Source: Curculioniphilus buchneri
GTDB taxonomy: Bacteria > Pseudomonadota > Gammaproteobacteria > Enterobacterales > Enterobacteriaceae
Assembly: GCF_964275155.1 (NCBI RefSeq)
Contig: NZ_OZ193413.1
Location: forward strand, 1 to 64,000
Length of the DNA: 64,000 nucleotides
Direction of reading: 5' to 3'
The notes under the pieces were generated by a model. That model was not told the origin of the DNA, did not search any database, and was given only the letters and a program-made list of their open reading frames with translations. Made by a program: the position numbers and the translations under genes. How positions within the stretch are numbered: the stretch's first letter is position 1; every line of letters begins with the position of its first letter. Positions 61,445 to 64,000 of the stretch are shown here, piece after piece.

Positions 61445-63101
61445 TTCTTTCTCCTTATAAATAGGCTAATTATTATAGCTTGTCTCTAGATTATTTACTT
61501 TCATAATAAGTAAATTATCAAATTTATATATATTAATTATAAGCATGTATATTAATAATATATGCACGGTGTAAAGATAGAAGTTAGTAACATATTTTCC
61601 TTAATGTATTAAAAATATAACTATTCTATTTGTAATAGCTCCATTATAATCTAATCGTTAAAACGACATATCGAGATCCTTCATGTAACTTACATAGTCG
61701 ACTAATGTGCTAATGTACAAGATAGTTTACTTATCACTGTACCACCATTATTACTATATACGTAGCCTATTGTTATATTTAAGTTAAATAAAGATATAAC
61801 GAATATCAATATTTAATATTGACGTTTTTCTAACACAATTAAGACATGCATATATTTTATATTTCATAAAGTTCCACGTAAAAGAAAATGTCTATTTTAT
61901 AGATATTTTGAAACAATTGTGTAACAGCATTAGATATTGTATTTTTTATCTAATTATTTCTTCTGTAAAGAAAGATTCTTCATATATTTCTATATATAAT
62001 TAAATTCATTCTGTTATGTAAAATAAATTTTTCTTTTGAAATATAAGTATCTTAAATTTATAAGAAATTTATCTTTTTATGATACAATGCATCGTATTGC
62101 GATCATGCATTAATATCATTAATGAATATTTCATATTTGATCAATATTTAGCTTGGATCACATGTCCGAAGAAAGTTACACAGTACTAAACTAGGATATT
62201 AAGGATATCGATGTTTCATATGGAAAAGTATTGTCATAAAAGGATGAATATAAAATTATAGTTTTTTGTAATTATCTTATGTAGATATAAAATGACAAAA
62301 GTAGCCAGTCTTTTTTAAGGTAGTAAAATAAGTACGACACTGTAGTAAAAACAATTAAGATTAATTAAATTCTAAAATTTAATAATATGATATTCGTTAA
62401 ATTGTCTAGTGAACCAACAATATCGAAATAAAAATTTTAAAAATCTATAAGTTAAGTAATTTTATTATTTGATTCTTTTTAATTTTTATATACACATGCA
62501 AATCAAAATTAGAGAAATTCACATCATATATAATATTACATTATAATATATAATATTACATTATAATATATAATATTACATTTTTTTGGTGTTACATATA
62601 CATGTAAATTTACTTAACGCTATAAACAATATATTAAAATTGGGAAAAATTAAAGATAAAACAGTAGGTATGTGTCTAATAATTTTATTATCTATGTATT
62701 GGCTTGTTTTGTATACACGCGATTTGAAGATACAACAATAATATAAAACGAAGTTCATTAATTATATGAAATTAAGCAAATAATGACGTGCATTTCTTTT
62801 ATAAAACAGGTTTATTTACTAATTAACTAAATAGTAATTTAAGATGAGTATATATTTGATAATATAATAATATTGTTACTTTTATTATTCTAAATATTCT
62901 AATAATCATTAGACATAGCACTTTAAGTAACATACAGATTTTTTTAGATAGAAAATAAGTATTTAAAGCATAGGTACTAAATACGGATTATTATATACTG
63001 TATAATAATATTTATTTATCTTTATGTATATTGTCATCATACAAGTAACTCTAAATTTTGTTACCACAATAGCTAGATTTTCAATAAATATAAGAATGTA
63101 T
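61445..63101. other. 1.66-kb gene-free stretch between slyA and rnt
   Basis: AT-rich, with slyA and rnt pointing away. In E. coli several genes separate them; none is readable here. It carries the 20-bp tandem repeat at 62526-62582. A 60-codon open frame on the minus strand (62576-62758) shows no family features. Confidence 0.55.
62526..62582. repeat. Tandem repeat, 20-bp period, about 2.9 copies
   Basis: The unit TAATATTACATTATAATATA recurs exactly at 62531, 62551 and 62571 (last copy partial). Pure repeats of this kind can change copy number by slippage. No gene is adjacent. Confidence 0.8.
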
Positions 63102-63782
63102 ATGGTTGTAAAAAATAATGTAAATACTTTATGTGCTCGCTTCCGCGGTTTTTATCCAGTTGTCGTTGATGTAGAAACGGCAGGACTCAATTCTAGTAGC
63201 GATGCTCTATTAGAAATTGGTGTCATAACTATGAAGATGGATAGTAATGGATGGTTGGAATTTGATAATACTTTACATTTCCACATCGATCCTTTTCCCG
63301 GTTCGTTATTACAGCCCGAGGCATTAGCTTTTAATGGCATTGACCCATGTAATCCTTTGCGTGGTGCTATCAGTGAATATGAAGCTATACATGAAATCTT
63401 CAAATTAGTACGCAAAGGGCTCAAGGAACAAGATTGCAGTCGTGCCATTATTGTTGCACATAATGCTGCCTTCGATCACGGATTTTTGATGGCAGCTGCA
63501 AGCCGATCTAGATTAAAACGAAATCCTTTTCATCCTTTTGTAACTTTTGATACAGCAACTCTCAGCGGTTTAGTTTTGGGACAAACAGTATTGGCAAAAG
63601 CTTGTAAAATTGCAGGTGTTCCCTTTAATAGCAATGAAGCGCATTCAGCACTATATGATACAGGACGTACTGCCTCACTATTCTGTGAGCTTGTAAATCG
63701 TTGGAAACGACTTGGAGGTTGGCCACCACAAATCATATTATCTGAATCAAGTAATGCATTGAATAAACACATTATTATTTAA
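63102..63782 (+). CDS. rnt: Ribonuclease T
   Basis: RNase T is a DEDDh 3'-5' exonuclease that trims tRNA and 23S/5S rRNA 3' ends. ATG 63102 was chosen because it places the protein exactly in register with E. coli RNase T (Leu10-Cys11 of the LC-x-RFRGFYPVV block); the frame is open to 63024, but those residues are unlike the family. The 226-aa product keeps all four acidic positions and the histidine: VVDVETAG (Asp and Glu), AHNAAFDHGF (Asp) and AHSALYDTGRT (His and Asp). RKNPFHP-type KRNPFHPFVTFDTATLSGLVLGQTVL is conserved. The Shine-Dalgarno sequence is weak. Confidence 0.96.
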   Translation: MVVKNNVNTLCARFRGFYPVVVDVETAGLNSSSDALLEIGVITMKMDSNGWLEFDNTLHFHIDPFPGSLLQPEALAFNGIDPCNPLRGAISEYEAIHEIFKLVRKGLKEQDCSRAIIVAHNAAFDHGFLMAAASRSRLKRNPFHPFVTFDTATLSGLVLGQTVLAKACKIAGVPFNSNEAHSALYDTGRTASLFCELVNRWKRLGGWPPQIILSESSNALNKHIII

Positions 63783-64000
63783 CAATTTTTGGAAACTGTA
63801 TTATCTGGCCGATAAATTTTTAAATAAATTTTTTTGTGATATATTATAAAATAATATTTACTTATATATATGTTGATTCGACTTCATAAGTCTAAAGAAC
63901 TATAATGCAATGTTTTTATATACAGTATATTTTCTATCGAAACAATATAGTTTTTAAAAATATTATACAGATATATTGTGAATAAAATCACTGTAAGCTA

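Noticed and set aside
62576..62758. 60-codon minus-strand frame between slyA and rnt
   Set aside because: It starts next to a tandem repeat, has no recognisable motif and looks like chance.

Overview
The window is about 64 kb of a very AT-rich enterobacterial chromosome. Nearly every housekeeping protein aligns residue for residue, from memory, with its Escherichia coli counterpart (DnaA, DnaN, GyrB, Lnt, YbeY, UbiF, TilS, YbgI, UbiD, Fre, GmhB, ThyA, Lgt, RppH, MutH, MurJ, ArgS, Hha, SlyA, RNase T). The genes are separated by long AT-rich stretches without genes, up to 3 kb. Several genes that lie between these neighbours in E. coli are missing: recF, ybeX, ybeZ-miaB and ptsP. This is the look of a host-restricted insect or invertebrate symbiont of the Enterobacterales in mid-erosion. 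The genus cannot be fixed from the sequence alone.

Layout. Bases 1-5716 carry dnaA (window edge in its start codon), dnaN and gyrB, without recF. Bases 6236-11613 carry a reduced lnt-ybeY / ubiF block. tilS, ybgI, ubiD-fre and gmhB follow, mostly as islands. Bases 23193-27589 keep the E. coli thyA-lgt-rppH / mutH order minus ptsP. murJ and argS converge at 32.2 kb. hha and the 4.5S RNA gene (ffs, minus strand) sit at 36.6-37.2 kb. Bases 38443-60488 are a compact type VI secretion (T6SS) locus. slyA and rnt close the window.

The T6SS locus is the standout. It is about 94% gene-filled (counting the broken tssA), while the rest of the window is only about 50% gene-filled. It has two convergent operons. 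The plus-strand operon is vgrG, DUF2169-pentapeptide protein, pentapeptide protein, DUF3540 protein, tssE, tssF, tssG. The minus-strand operon is DUF4150 PAAR-like, tssJ, tssK, tssL, tssM, a broken tssA-like region, a fused tssB-tssC gene, hcp, and a small unknown gene. The two sheath genes are joined in frame into one polypeptide, and no tssH/clpV is present. A nearly identical 16-bp palindrome (TCAGGTAA-TC/CT-ACCTGA) lies upstream of the first gene of each operon, which suggests one regulator for both. The proteins would build a baseplate (TssE/F/G/K), membrane complex (TssJ/L/M), sheath (TssBC), tube (Hcp) and spike (VgrG plus PAAR-like tip), with DUF2169/DUF3540/pentapeptide accessory proteins. 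No toxin or immunity gene is recognisable.

The other genes supply replication initiation, mismatch repair, lipoprotein maturation (Lgt and Lnt, which TssJ would need), ubiquinone and LPS-heptose steps, peptidoglycan precursor flipping, and tRNA and mRNA processing. No tRNA gene, rRNA gene, insertion sequence, CRISPR array or prophage was seen.
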